A DNA stretch of 64,000 bases, taken from contig NZ_CP081299.1 of NCBI RefSeq assembly GCF_019711195.1, forward strand, positions 434,001 through 498,000. The letters run 5' to 3'. Source of the stretch: Dyadobacter sp. NIV53 (GTDB lineage Bacteria > Bacteroidota > Bacteroidia > Cytophagales > Spirosomataceae). Positions 39,401-49,712 of this stretch are shown here, piece after piece; positions within the stretch are counted from its first letter, which is position 1; each line of letters opens with the position of its first letter. The translations under genes were made by a program, and so were the position numbers. The notes under the pieces are model-generated. The model was not told where the DNA came from. It made no database searches and saw nothing but the letters and a program-made list of their open reading frames with translations.

Positions 39401-40646
39401 TAATTTTCCCAGGAGCCGATTTGCAGTTAGGGTTCCACATATCCCGCCCGCTTGCTTCAAATTCAAATGATTTTTCACCTACTTCCCATCGGGCCGAACT
39501 TCCGCAATCGGTTCTTAATTCGCTGCTTTCATCTTCGTCCATGAAACGATTGAGCTGATCAACCGTTTCGCCCCAGATGTCGGAATAGGATTCGTTGATC
39601 GCACCCGGCTGCCATGCATATACCAGTCCGCTTGTGTACTCGGTGTAAGCATGTGCCCATTCATGAGCTACAATGTCATCGGAAGCGATACCTGTACAAA
39701 AATTTGTTACAACGCCGTTCCAGTTTGCATCCGGACAATCAATATTCGGACTGTTATTAATGGTAATCATTGGTGCATCCCCATTATTATAGGAAGTATG
39801 GCCAAATGCATTTTTCATTAAATTATAAATGTGCCCGGCAGATTTCACCTCCGATTCCTGCCACTCATCCAGCGTTCCCGGCAGCGGGTCGCCTTCTTCC
39901 CACGTTTTGTTTCCGGGTTCAGTATCTTCTTCGTATAACGTGCGATGGATCTGATGCATACCTGTAAATTGTTCAATCAGGGCTTTTGAGTGTGCATCTA
40001 TGTATAAAAACTCACGAATATCTGCATCGTTACGTACTTCGATTTCGTACACCAGATACTTGACGCCCTGATAACCTTGCGCCAGGCCCTTCTGAAATAC
40101 GTACAAAGTAGATTTGATCACTTTCAAAGGGATTTTAAAATTGGCATGCCTTTGCCCGGTCACCAGCCTGATCGCCTCATCAGCCGCTTCTTTCATAGAA
40201 ACAGCGGGAATAGTGTTCAGTTTAGTGACTGGTATAAAATTGCCGTTCAGGGAGGAAAGCCCGGCACTTTTACCAAAATGAAATTTTAAAATACCTTCAA
40301 AAACCGGTACACCCTGAAAATATTGCTGTACCTCCACGTGCTCCAGCCCATAGCCATCCTTTTTGCTTGCTTTCGTGACATAGGTATCCCTGTCTGGATG
40401 AAGGCCAAACAATCCTGCATTTTTTTTCAGAAAGAAACGGGTTTTTTCCTCCGGTGTAGCACCCGTAAGCTGTAAGGATCGTCCGACTGGAAACCGTAAA
40501 AAGCTTAATGAATTAGTTGCTTTATCAATGGTAGGAACGGCGCCGGTCTTGGCAGCAAACGCATTAATCTCATCTTTAGCAATATCTCCGGCAAAAGAAG
40601 CCGCGTTGCATATAAGAAGTAAGAGGGTAAATATTTTCCATTTCAT
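36418..40646 (-). CDS. Secreted M4-type metalloprotease with T9SS tail (paralogue 1, frameshifted)
   Basis: After correction a 1409-residue exoprotease. It has a signal peptide (MKWKIFTLLLLICNAASFAGD) and an FTP/thermolysin propeptide (INAFAAKTGAVPTIDKATN). The M4 catalytic domain has HEWAH near residue 328, the downstream glutamate in NESYSDIWGE, and a C-terminal VNSGVLNHAYALLVDGG helix region. Two MAM/jelly-roll-like modules (FYEDFEAGMANW and MFEDFNLGLLPADW) flank a Calx-beta domain. A final T9SS sorting domain has FFPNPVQSVLTIELPD and ends HLSVFKL. The frame breaks at the A7 run 38958-38964, where one more base restores FFYEDFEAG exactly as in the intact paralogue at 58087-62325. ATG 40646 is chosen because it begins the signal peptide. 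It is exported by T9SS and degrades extracellular protein. Confidence 0.9.
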
Positions 40647-41169
40647 AAGTTTAGTGTGAAGGTTCCTGTATAACGTTAACTTCAAATTAGTTGTAAAAAC
40701 TGTTCCAATTACATACTTTTTTACAACCGGGAAATAAAATTTAATGGCCAATTTTTAGCTTATAGCTTCGCAGCATGCAATTGTTACCGCTCATTATATT
40801 TTACGGGCATAAATAAAAATAAGTACTTAATTATAAAACGCCAAGTGTTTTTGAAATCCTTATTATCCGGTGGGTAAGGCAGTTACATACCTGGTGCGTA
40901 AATTTTGCACAATATTTACTTTGGAATTGAAATGAGTGAGTGACATGAGAATTGTTGAGCTGATTAACCTTGTGTTATAAATGAAAGGTAGGTTAATTTT
41001 AAATAAAAAAAGTAAAAATCATTGCCGGACGAAATAAAATTGAAATAGCCGGATATTCTGAAATGACCCGATTAGGAATCAATTCAAAACACCCGGCTAC
41101 AAACAAAATTAAAATTTATGGTCGTACGTGGTTATTAGATTTTAATGGCTCGTTAGTGAGCGGCAGAAA
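40647..41169. other. Intergenic region upstream of protease 1
   Basis: About 520 bp, AT-rich, with no credible gene. It holds the promoter of protease 1 and the 3' flank of the malectin-like gene. A short 7-bp inverted repeat (TAGCCGG 41046-41052 / CCGGCTA 41093-41099) is the only pairing I noticed; it is too weak to name. Confidence 0.45.
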
Positions 41170-44100
41170 TTATTCCACCAGCAGTCGGGAGCGAACTATG
41201 CCTGATTTGGACTCCGTATTCAGAATGTAAATACCTCTGCTCAGGCGATTTTTAAGTTTTAATTTTAAACTGGCACTTCCCGATTGGTCTGTTACAAACT
41301 TTTCAGAATGCAATTTCCTGTCCGACATATTTGAAGTGACCGAAATTGTTATTTCTTCATTTGTTCCAAAATCAGTGGCAGTCAGCAAAATGTCATTTCC
41401 TGAGCTTGGATTAGGATAAACCAGTATTTTACCAATAGGTGTTTCTTCTTCGGCAACTCTCAGATTCGCTTCAGATGCAGCAGTCAGGTCAGAACTAATT
41501 GCCGCAACTGTTTCTGGCTTGATATTTTCTATATAATAAATACCATCCTGGTAATCATAATTGGTGTAAGTATTACCCAGATAATCTACATTGATAAAAT
41601 AGGCATTTGGTACGATATTTCCTTCACTGTCAACTACTTTCAATATCCTCAAACCGATCAGCTTGCCATAATTCTGGGTTCTGTCCGATGATGAAGTATT
41701 GATAGCCAGGCGGAAAGCACCAGTCGGATTAAAAGTCCCCATTGCCGGTGCAGTCGACGAACTGAGCAAACGGGGTAACAATGATTGGGAATCGAGGTAA
41801 TTATGTGCGAACAATGACTGTACAACAGTTGAGCCCTTGGCAACATATTTAATGGTATCAACCAGTGCAGTAGAGCAGCATCCATGGTAAGAAGCCATCT
41901 GATACACCGTTACAGGTTTGCTGTTATCCGCTTTTACAAAATAAGCAGCTGCTATTTCGCTGGAATTTGGCATGATCGTTTTACCTTTTACCGTACCGTC
42001 GTTGGCATTGTAACCAACTATGGATTTGAATCCGAATGCACTGATAATTTCCTGTGCATAAGGCTCGTAGTTACCCTCTCCCTGTCTTTGCCATATACCG
42101 CGCAGCATCACTTTTTTAGCAGGAGAAGTTGCGTCATTGCTGACAATAGTAAGGGTATCGCTGAAAGTTACAATCCGGGCTGTAAAGTTCCTTGCCATAA
42201 ACTGAACTGTTACGTCAGCATAAGCTCCTGCATTAATTGTGATTGGCAGGCTTGGCGAAGTATTTCCATTTACCGATAAAATTTTCCAAGCTGAAGAATT
42301 CGACAAGGTCAGGTTCCGCACTGTCAGGTTTTCATTTCCAGTGCTGTTAATCCGCAGCGTTACTTTATCATGGTTTGCGTTATATTCAGTCGTTACAGGT
42401 GATGTCCTTCTCCATGGAGTATTAATATAGGAAAAAACAAGCTGGTCGTCAGCCGGAAAGAGGTTCATATTTTTCAGAACCATACCAGCCAAACTTACCG
42501 AACCAACAACGCTGAAATTATAAGTACCCGTTGTTGTAGTATTGTTATTGCCATCAACCGCTTTAACTTTCAACGCGTAAGCGCCAGAAGCAGTGAGGGT
42601 AAATGGAGCAGTATAATTTATATATGTTCCGTTATTAATCGAATACTGTAAAGAAGCAAGGCCAGAAGCACCAACGTCCGAAGCAGTAAGCAAAACCTGT
42701 ACCTGATTTGAATAAATATTTGCAGATTTAAGCGTACCTACAAATCTTGCACCAGCAGTCGGTGCTGATGCGTCTGTTATAGCGGTTGCCTGGCTGATAT
42801 TAATAAAATTGATTTTGGTATGGTCTCCTCCCGCCGCATCAACAGTTAATTTGCCATCGCTAACAGTTACAGTTGCTGTCGAAATACGAAATTTACCAGC
42901 CATAGTGGCAATAAAATCGGTGATCGTGGGAAGGCCTTCTACATTTACCTGATGATCGCTGTCGATAAAATTAAAATCTCCTGCACTGACCGTAACCCGG
43001 TAAGAACCATTGGGAACTACATATTCCCAGCTTCCTGGTACCTGTCCGCCTGTATTGTTTTGCATTTCAACGTGTGAAAGTTGCCTTGCATCAGCCGTTC
43101 CGGTGCGTTGGCGCATATTGGCTTTAAGGTCAACAGGAAGTTTGGTAGTCGGGCTGATCCAGCCAAATTTACGGGAAGCGTCAAAAGCAAGGCCATTATC
43201 AGATGTATATCCTGAAAGTGCTGCACTGCTTTGCGGCCTGAAACTGATATTAACTGTTTGGAATGAGGGTGCAACAACCGTTAAATCTTTTACTGCAAAG
43301 TCATCAAAAGTATAGGTATCTATTACAGTGCCATTGCGGTAAGTTGCAAAAATCCCAGCATAGGAATTTCCACCGGTAATATTCATTGCACTGATATCAA
43401 GCCCGGTTGCAGAATATCCGGTTCCTACATTGATAAAAGTAGTACCACCATCAATTGAATAAAATCCGTTTACAGTTCCGGCAACCGAATCGATCACCAT
43501 TCTGAGCTGTACCGTTTTGGAGTTGAGTCCGCTTACAACTGCCGTAATGCGCTGATCGGGATTAGAAGTTCCCGCCGTGGTACTGCTGATGTCGTTACGT
43601 TCTTTTCTTAACTCTACTTTATTGGCACTAATACCAAGCTTAATAAACGTTTTATCATGAAGGCCGTACCAAAGACCGGCCTGTTGTGATTGAGCTTTGT
43701 TAACAGGATTGATCACTTTTACTTCCATCTGCAGGTTTTTGACTGCGGCGGTTTTGACACCAAGTAAGTTGATCTGATTGTTATTGGTCTGGAAATCTAT
43801 GCCTTTATTAGTGACTAACTGCAAACGACCGCCGGTTAACGTAATTTTCGATGGCTCATAACCTGGTACACTCGTATTAGCAGGCTGTCCGTCAGCCGAT
43901 AACCTGGTTCCTGAATAAGTATTAACTGTTGTAAAACCGGTTCCTGCACCGTTTTTATCCGGCAACGTGTTGGCAACTGGATCAGTAAATGTTAATGTAT
44001 AAGGAAGGCCGACCTGCAAATCCGAGCAAGGTAGAGTACTCACTGGTGAACAGCCATCTGCCAATACAGTTTTGTAATTGCTATGGTTGAGAACTTTATT

Positions 44101-44247
44101 ATCGCTTTTATTACCTCCTTTAAGTAGTAATCCACCCAAAGGACCGCTTGTGGCAGAATTAGTAAAAAAACAAGATAAGATTAAGATGAAGTATGCGTAA
44201 CGAATTGTAATTTTCAGGGAAAGCCCTTTATGAGTAAATTTGATCAT
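41170..44247 (-). CDS. Secreted multidomain protein with malectin-like module and T9SS tail
   Basis: A 1025-residue protein. A signal sequence near residues 15-35 (YAYFILILSCFFTNS) is followed by a jelly-roll sheet region (residues 60-310). A malectin-like domain follows at about 320-490 (VNISFRPQSSAALSGYTSDN, WEYVVPNGSYRVTVSAGD, INFINISQ). Then come an Ig-like unit with YSINNGTYINYTAPFTL, and a further unit with NLTVRNLTLSNSSAWKIL. The C-terminal T9SS sorting domain has KILVYPNPSSGNDILL and GIYILNT. Malectin modules bind carbohydrate, so a cell-surface or secreted glycan-binding role is likely. No catalytic residues are recognised. It lies upstream of protease 1 on the same strand but 520 bp away, so it is probably a separate unit. 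Confidence 0.8.
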   Translation of the reverse strand: MIKFTHKGLSLKITIRYAYFILILSCFFTNSATSGPLGGLLLKGGNKSDNKVLNHSNYKTVLADGCSPVSTLPCSDLQVGLPYTLTFTDPVANTLPDKNGAGTGFTTVNTYSGTRLSADGQPANTSVPGYEPSKITLTGGRLQLVTNKGIDFQTNNNQINLLGVKTAAVKNLQMEVKVINPVNKAQSQQAGLWYGLHDKTFIKLGISANKVELRKERNDISSTTAGTSNPDQRITAVVSGLNSKTVQLRMVIDSVAGTVNGFYSIDGGTTFINVGTGYSATGLDISAMNITGGNSYAGIFATYRNGTVIDTYTFDDFAVKDLTVVAPSFQTVNISFRPQSSAALSGYTSDNGLAFDASRKFGWISPTTKLPVDLKANMRQRTGTADARQLSHVEMQNNTGGQVPGSWEYVVPNGSYRVTVSAGDFNFIDSDHQVNVEGLPTITDFIATMAGKFRISTATVTVSDGKLTVDAAGGDHTKINFINISQATAITDASAPTAGARFVGTLKSANIYSNQVQVLLTASDVGASGLASLQYSINNGTYINYTAPFTLTASGAYALKVKAVDGNNNTTTTGTYNFSVVGSVSLAGMVLKNMNLFPADDQLVFSYINTPWRRTSPVTTEYNANHDKVTLRINSTGNENLTVRNLTLSNSSAWKILSVNGNTSPSLPITINAGAYADVTVQFMARNFTARIVTFSDTLTIVSNDATSPAKKVMLRGIWQRQGEGNYEPYAQEIISAFGFKSIVGYNANDGTVKGKTIMPNSSEIAAAYFVKADNSKPVTVYQMASYHGCCSTALVDTIKYVAKGSTVVQSLFAHNYLDSQSLLPRLLSSSTAPAMGTFNPTGAFRLAINTSSSDRTQNYGKLIGLRILKVVDSEGNIVPNAYFINVDYLGNTYTNYDYQDGIYYIENIKPETVAAISSDLTAASEANLRVAEEETPIGKILVYPNPSSGNDILLTATDFGTNEEITISVTSNMSDRKLHSEKFVTDQSGSASLKLKLKNRLSRGIYILNTESKSGIVRSRLLVE

Positions 44248-44496
44248 GAGTTGCTATTTTGGCACAAGCGAGTAACAAAAATGGCTAATAAATCATTGCC
44301 CTTATTTGGTATTTTAATAAGACGTCCAAATTGGCAAACCAAACGGACATTGCTTTAGTAAAAGTACTTTATTTATATAGTTAACATCTCCGCATTTTTC
44401 GTTTAGCCTGCTACGTTAAATAAGTGCTTCTTGCCGATCCCTATCATAAATATTACTTTTGCAGCTGTTTTTATAAATATTCTTATCAGATATTTT

Positions 44497-47400
44497 ATGA
44501 AAAAATATAGCAATTTTGTTTGGCTGGCCACAGGTTTATTTACTCTGATCCTTTTTTCTCTTTGCTATATTAATTACCGAAAGGACAGCTTTCATTTGGC
44601 AAAAAACAATATTCCGCCGTTAATACCTGTTGTGGAACCTCCCTTCAAAGACGCTTATCTCCACCTTGCCGATTCATTACGCAGTGCCGGTAACTTCGAC
44701 AGCGCTTTCTACCATTACCGGAAGGCTGTCAGTTATTATAAAAAGACAGGTAACAAAAAAGGTTATGTGTGGGCACTGAACACGGTTGGAAATACCGGAA
44801 TCAGGAGTAATCGCCTTGAACCTGCGTTTGAAGCTTTACAGGAAGCCCTAGAATTCGGGACTGCAAAATTAGGGCCGAACCACAGATTTACGGGCAATAC
44901 TTATTACTATCTCGGAGAATATTATTATACAAAAGAAGAACCCGAAAAAGCACTGGAAGCCCACTATAAGGCTTTAAAAATCAGGCATTATTTGTTTGGA
45001 CAAGACAGCAAACTGGTGGCTGACAGTTACCAGCAGATCGCACAGGTATATCAGTATCTGCTTTTCAATTATGCCAAGGCAGAAGCATGCCTGGATACTG
45101 TTTTGTCGATCACGGAAAAATTCCCGGATAAAGATCTGGCCGAAATAGCCGGCTTGTATTATGATCTTGCGGCAATTAACCGCTTAAAAGGGGATCCGGA
45201 TAAAGCACTTTTGTATGCCAATCAATATTTGCTGGCTGCGCAAAAGCTTAAAGATCCGCAAACTCTGGAAATGGCATACAGCATATTGGGTGGTATTTAT
45301 AATTCCCGCTCCGATTTTCCCAATACAATTTTACATTTAAAAAAGGCAGTCAGGCTGAACCGTGAATATAGCAGCAGAAACAACACGCACAACAATCTGG
45401 CTTATTATTACAACGATCTGGGCAGCGCTTACCAGCAAATAAAACGGTATGAGCAGGCAAAATATTATTTAAGAAAAGCGCTGAAAATATCATCCGATAA
45501 AAATACCGCTGACTCACTCGTTGTTTCCAATAGTTATGCATCTCTGGGCACTATCTGCATGCAGCTTATTCTATTTGATTCAGCCAGTTACTATTACCAG
45601 AAATGCCTGCAAATCAGACTGGCCCATTTTGGAAAAAAGCATTATAAAACTGCGCTGGCATACAAAAATCTCGGAGATTTATTTCTTCTGCAAAAACAAA
45701 CGGATCAGGCACTTATTTATTTTCAGCAGGCCATTATAGCCGGTGTTCCTGATTTTAACCGGATTCAGCTGAATGCAAATCCAACTGTCGCGTTGATTGG
45801 CACCAGATATTACCTCTATGAAATACTAAGCCAGAAGGCTGTGGCATTCAAACAGCGTTATCTGATTGATAAAGAGGACTTATCTGATCTTGAACAATCG
45901 CTTGCCTGTTACCAGGTCACTGACACGCTAATGGACAAATATGCGCAAATTTATGATTTGGAAAATTCCAGGCTCCTGCTTGCGAAGAATAGTAAGGTCA
46001 TTTACGAACAGGCACTGGATTGCGTTTTTTTGTTAAGCCAAACAGAAAAAAATGATGATTTTCATACCTGTGCATTTCACTTTATGGAAAAAAGCAAAAG
46101 CCAGATTTTACTACAAAATTTAAGAAAAGCAGAAGAACTGAATGAAACCGGTGTTCCCGATAGCGTGATCAACTTTGAAAAAACTTTGCGGTTTCAAATG
46201 GATCATTATCAGCAGCAATTGGAAACAGCAATGAATAAGTCCAAATATAATGAAGATCAGGTTCAGAAAATCAGGGCGAAAATCCTTGATATTTCTTTGC
46301 AAAATGAAAAGCTGGAAAAGGTGCTGGAAAGGGATTTCCCTAATTTATTTCATTACAGGTATGCCAACGAAACAGTACGATTGCCCGATGTTAAGAAAGA
46401 TCTTAAAAATAGCTCCAAACAATTGCTGGCGTATTTTTGGGGAGACAGTTGCATTTATGCGTTGGGTATTACGGATGCAAAAACAAGGCTAATCCGGATT
46501 AGGCGTACCGGGAATTTTAACCGGATCTTTAACGATTTCCTTCAGAGTTTTACAACAGTTCCAACCGGAACGGCGGATAAAATGGGAGAACAAACCGCTT
46601 TTACACAATACGTTAAACGAGCCAATACGTTGTTTAACATATTGATCAGACCCGTTTTACCAGCCGATTTTCGGTCCGACAATAATTTAACGGCCTATCC
46701 GGACAATGAACTGATCATCATTCCGGATGGGCCGCTGGCTTATCTGCCATTTAATGCGCTCATTTCCAGGCTTCCTGATTCGCATGAAATCAATTACCGG
46801 GATCTCTCCTATTTACTTTACCAGTTCAGGAGCAGCAGTGCTTATTCGGCTACATTACTAAAACACAATTTACGTTCGTTAAAGAAAATACAGCCAAAAG
46901 TACTGGCGTTTGCTTTTTCAAGTATACCTCAGAATTTAGAACAAAGTAATTTCAGGACAGAGGTTAATAACATTCCGGGATCAGGCCGGGAGCTCGATGC
47001 CATTGCCGGCTTAATGAAAGGTAAATTTTTAAAAGGAAAAGATGCCACGGAGAGCAAATTCAAACAATATGCTTCTGATTATGACATTCTGCACCTGGCT
47101 ATTCATGGCAACGCAGGAAAAGAAAATCAGTATGAAAGCAGGCTCAATTTTAATCTTTCAGGGAGTAAAGGTGATGATGGTTATTTATATGCCCACGAAT
47201 TGTACAGTCTCAGGTTAAAAGCCAGACTGGTTGTATTAAGTGCCTGTGAAACAGGAATTGGGAAATTTTATACAGGTGAAGGTGTATACAGTATAGCGCG
47301 GGGTTTTGCTTATGCAGGATGCCCGTCACTGATCATGAGTTTGTGGAAGGTTGACGACAATATCACCGCGGATCTGATGAAGGATTTTTATGAAGGTTTA

Positions 47401-47658
47401 TCATCCGGACTTCCTGTCAATGAGTCTATGCAACTGGCTCAGCGCCACTTTTTACAGAACGAAGATGAACTGAATTGTAATCCGCGTTATTGGGGAGCCT
47501 TTATCCCTTTGGGCGATATGCGGCCGGTTCAAAGCGCCAATCCGGTATTTTTATTACCACTCATTGGCTTCCTTTCTTTAATAGGATTCCTGATTTTATT
47601 TGGCAGTAACCTGAGCCAAAAAATTATTCGTGGCTTTGAAAAACTCATTAGAAGTTAA
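44497..47658 (+). CDS. Membrane-anchored TPR-CHAT peptidase-like protein
   Basis: A 1053-residue protein. An N-terminal membrane helix spans residues 7-27 (VWLATGLFTLILFSLCY). At least eight TPRs follow (residues 50-450), then coiled segments. The C-terminal CHAT (caspase-like) domain has a candidate catalytic His near residue 870 (HLAIHG) and Cys near 917 (LSACETG). A second membrane helix lies close to the end (FLLPLIGFLSLIGFLILF). Positive charges at both ends suggest the termini are cytoplasmic and the TPR/CHAT part is periplasmic. CHAT proteins with intact His-Cys are caspase-type proteases. ATG 44497 is preferred over 44431 because it starts right before the signal-anchor. It converges on a 67-residue peptide, anti-sigma-like and sigma genes. 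Confidence 0.88.
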   Translation: MKKYSNFVWLATGLFTLILFSLCYINYRKDSFHLAKNNIPPLIPVVEPPFKDAYLHLADSLRSAGNFDSAFYHYRKAVSYYKKTGNKKGYVWALNTVGNTGIRSNRLEPAFEALQEALEFGTAKLGPNHRFTGNTYYYLGEYYYTKEEPEKALEAHYKALKIRHYLFGQDSKLVADSYQQIAQVYQYLLFNYAKAEACLDTVLSITEKFPDKDLAEIAGLYYDLAAINRLKGDPDKALLYANQYLLAAQKLKDPQTLEMAYSILGGIYNSRSDFPNTILHLKKAVRLNREYSSRNNTHNNLAYYYNDLGSAYQQIKRYEQAKYYLRKALKISSDKNTADSLVVSNSYASLGTICMQLILFDSASYYYQKCLQIRLAHFGKKHYKTALAYKNLGDLFLLQKQTDQALIYFQQAIIAGVPDFNRIQLNANPTVALIGTRYYLYEILSQKAVAFKQRYLIDKEDLSDLEQSLACYQVTDTLMDKYAQIYDLENSRLLLAKNSKVIYEQALDCVFLLSQTEKNDDFHTCAFHFMEKSKSQILLQNLRKAEELNETGVPDSVINFEKTLRFQMDHYQQQLETAMNKSKYNEDQVQKIRAKILDISLQNEKLEKVLERDFPNLFHYRYANETVRLPDVKKDLKNSSKQLLAYFWGDSCIYALGITDAKTRLIRIRRTGNFNRIFNDFLQSFTTVPTGTADKMGEQTAFTQYVKRANTLFNILIRPVLPADFRSDNNLTAYPDNELIIIPDGPLAYLPFNALISRLPDSHEINYRDLSYLLYQFRSSSAYSATLLKHNLRSLKKIQPKVLAFAFSSIPQNLEQSNFRTEVNNIPGSGRELDAIAGLMKGKFLKGKDATESKFKQYASDYDILHLAIHGNAGKENQYESRLNFNLSGSKGDDGYLYAHELYSLRLKARLVVLSACETGIGKFYTGEGVYSIARGFAYAGCPSLIMSLWKVDDNITADLMKDFYEGLSSGLPVNESMQLAQRHFLQNEDELNCNPRYWGAFIPLGDMRPVQSANPVFLLPLIGFLSLIGFLILFGSNLSQKIIRGFEKLIRS

Positions 47659-47661
47659 ATT

Positions 47662-47698
47662 TTTAAAAGCCATCCAAATTTTACAGATGGCTTTTAAA
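47662..47698. terminator. Bidirectional intrinsic terminator
   Basis: A 13-bp perfect stem runs from TTTAAAAGCCATC (47662-47674) to GATGGCTTTTAAA (47686-47698), with an 11-nt loop. It starts 3 bp after the TPR-CHAT stop and also faces the leftward 67-residue gene. The A/T flanks supply a T tract in both directions. Confidence 0.8.
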
Positions 47699-47724
47699 TA
47701 AGTAATGTTTTGAAATACAGATTT

Positions 47725-47928
47725 TTAGCGGCCTGGTTTATCCTTTACGGGCGGTTTAGGCGTATCGGTTCCGTCGCGCCTGTAGTCCTCATTGGAACCA
47801 CGTTTTGATTTAGCAGGCTCTTTGTCATTTTTTTCCTGTTTCTTTTTGCTAAAATCAAAAACCGGAAAGAAAGGGGCTTTTGGCAAAGTGAGATTTTTTC
47901 CTTTTAGATTATTCATTTGATTTGACAT
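47725..47928 (-). CDS. Small disordered, charged peptide gene
   Basis: A 67-residue ORF with ATG start. Its product begins MSNQMNNLKGKNLTLPKAPF and then becomes Lys/Asp/Pro-rich with no predicted fold (KKKQEKNDKEP, TPKPPVKDKPGR). It has no signal peptide or recognised family. It lies between the TPR-CHAT terminator and the anti-sigma-like gene, on the same strand as the sigma genes. Such a flexible peptide could be a CHAT substrate or a ribosomally made precursor, but nothing in the sequence proves either. It may also be non-coding. Confidence 0.45.
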   Translation of the reverse strand: MSNQMNNLKGKNLTLPKAPFFPVFDFSKKKQEKNDKEPAKSKRGSNEDYRRDGTDTPKPPVKDKPGR

Positions 47929-48088
47929 TTTATTAGATGTTTAAGTTGATTGTTATAATGGCTGTATTTACTTTCCTGAACGTTGCAGAGGTTTTTACGT
48001 TGGTATCGTATTGAGAAGGAGGTAAACAGGGAAATCCAAATAATTTTTCAATTATCCAGAAAATGACTAAAAATGAATGGTTTCTGAT

Positions 48089-48846
48089 TTATATTTCTTT
48101 TAAAAGCAGATTAGCTTTTTCCGCGTAAGTGCCCGGTTGTTTTTTTAAAACCAGAAGAATTTCTTTGGCCTGATCCGTATTATTCTGCTTCAGGAAAACC
48201 AATGCAAGGTACCATTGCGCCTGCCTGTAAAATAAGCTTCCGGAATCGCGGGCCACTACGGTCAGGCTGCTTTCGGCTTTTTTCAAATCACCGGTTTCCA
48301 GATAAGCAATACCCAGGTAAAAACGCCAGTTCAGGCTTTTTTCCTGCTGTGTTATTTTTTCTAAAAGCGGTACAGCCTGTATGTAATTTCGGTTGTCGTA
48401 AGCCTGGATAGCAGCCTGTTCGGTGCTTAGTAATGAATCTCCTCGAACAACCGACGCCACTACGCTTCCCCGGTAAGGCTGGTAATATTTGGTAAACAAT
48501 TTTTCAGGACCGGAAGATGATGAGAGCCAGAAATAACTGATACCAATCAGGATCATAGCAGCAATCGCGCCACCCCATCGCCATAGCGGCAGTACTTCCT
48601 TCGTTTTTTTGGAATCAATATCAATGGTAAAAACGGAAGTGTCTTTGCGTAATTCATGCAAATGGTCTTTGTAGCGGCCAAGCTTTTTTCAAGAACAATG
48701 CCTTTCATGAGCAGTTGATGCATTTTCACGTCCTGAAGCAGCGCTGCGTCATTTTCCATTTGCTGCTGAAAAAGCAAGTGTTGTTCAGGATTAAGCTTTT
48801 CATCAAGATAATCCTCTATCAGCTGGATTTTCTCTTCTTTATTCAT
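48089..48846 (-). CDS. Membrane anti-sigma-like TPR protein (frameshifted)
   Basis: After correction a 252-residue protein. The N-terminal part (MNKEEKIQLIEDYLDEKL) is typical of short cytoplasmic anti-sigma-like domains in Bacteroidota. A membrane helix follows near residue 95-115 (GGAIAAMILIGISYFWL), then a periplasmic TPR region (IQAVPLLEKITQQEK, YLGIAYLETGDLKKAESSL). The frame is broken at the T6 run 48684-48689. One more base joins VLEKK to LGRYKDHLHELRKD and makes the length divisible by three. It lies 47 bp downstream of the ECF sigma gene, the usual anti-sigma position. Sigma binding is inferred from layout and topology. Confidence 0.78.
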
Positions 48847-48893
48847 TTTTTCTAAACCGCATCCGGGCCTTGTTTACTACTAAATTTTTACTT

Positions 48894-49490
48894 CTAACTC
48901 CATTTCAGCTGTGCTTCCACGCATTTCCGAAGTTCAGATAAACAACGGACTTTCTGACTTTTTACGACATCCTCATTTTTATAGCCAAGCAAACGCGCGA
49001 TTTCTTTCATTGATTTTTTTTCAGCATAAAACATATCCAGAATGGATTGACAGGATCGCGATAAATCCCTTTTACAACTTACCACAACTTCCAGCCGCTG
49101 CTCTTCTTCATCGGCTTCCAAAGGCAGCATTTGTACATCTTCCAGTTTATTCAGCTCATTTTCCGGCTGATCGGAAGTAAGGTTGACCGTTTTCCCTTTC
49201 TTGAACTTATTGTAAATCATGTATTTACCAACGCTGAACAGGTAGCTTTTCAGATTGGCCTGAATATTATCGAGCTTACCAAGTGTTATTTTTTTGAACA
49301 ATACCTCAAATGCATCCTGGTAAATATCTTCACTTTCACTGCGCGAAAGGCCATAACTTTTATAAACCCATTTTAAAAATCCTGATTTATGCGTTTTGTA
49401 GAACTGATCCAACATATTAAATTTTCCTTCACTCACTTCAGATATCAACTGCCGGTCCTGCTGACTCTGACTGAACGGCGCTTCATTCAT
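48894..49490 (-). CDS. ECF-type RNA polymerase sigma factor
   Basis: A 198-residue sigma-70 family protein. Region 2 spans about residues 25-95 (SRSESEDIYQDAFEVLFKKI, LKSYLFSVGKYMIYNKFKKG). Region 4 is near residues 140-190 with the helix-turn-helix KKSMKEIARLLGYKNEDVVKSQ. It directs RNA polymerase to an unknown regulon. The membrane anti-sigma-like gene follows on the same strand, and a TPR-CHAT protein lies beyond it, suggesting envelope signalling. Its own targets cannot be read from this window. Confidence 0.92.
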   Translation of the reverse strand: MNEAPFSQSQQDRQLISEVSEGKFNMLDQFYKTHKSGFLKWVYKSYGLSRSESEDIYQDAFEVLFKKITLGKLDNIQANLKSYLFSVGKYMIYNKFKKGKTVNLTSDQPENELNKLEDVQMLPLEADEEEQRLEVVVSCKRDLSRSCQSILDMFYAEKKSMKEIARLLGYKNEDVVKSQKVRCLSELRKCVEAQLKWS

Positions 49491-49712
49491 GTTATCAGTA
49501 TGGTTTTTTTTAGAAGGTAAACCAAAATTTGTATAACAAATTTAAAAAAGGCTACAAATCAAAAATAACAAAATCTTAATTTTTTACTCTTTCCCGCCAT
49601 AAAATAAAATACAGCTGCAAACCGGTTTACCTCCTGTTTTTTCTGATACCAATGTGCAATTACAATTAACCGGGCATTAGCCTGTTCTTTTAACTTTTAA
49701 AAATTAAGTGTA

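Noticed and set aside
38707..39558. Plus-strand ORFs opposite the protease genes
   Set aside because: They are shadow frames of the minus-strand protease with no recognisable protein features; the same holds for similar ORFs opposite the other large genes.
44497..47658. Type III-E CRISPR (craspase) component
   Set aside because: TPR-CHAT is present, but there is no Cas7-11-like gene, no repeat array, and the protein is membrane-anchored; only the regulatory parallel is kept as a hypothesis.
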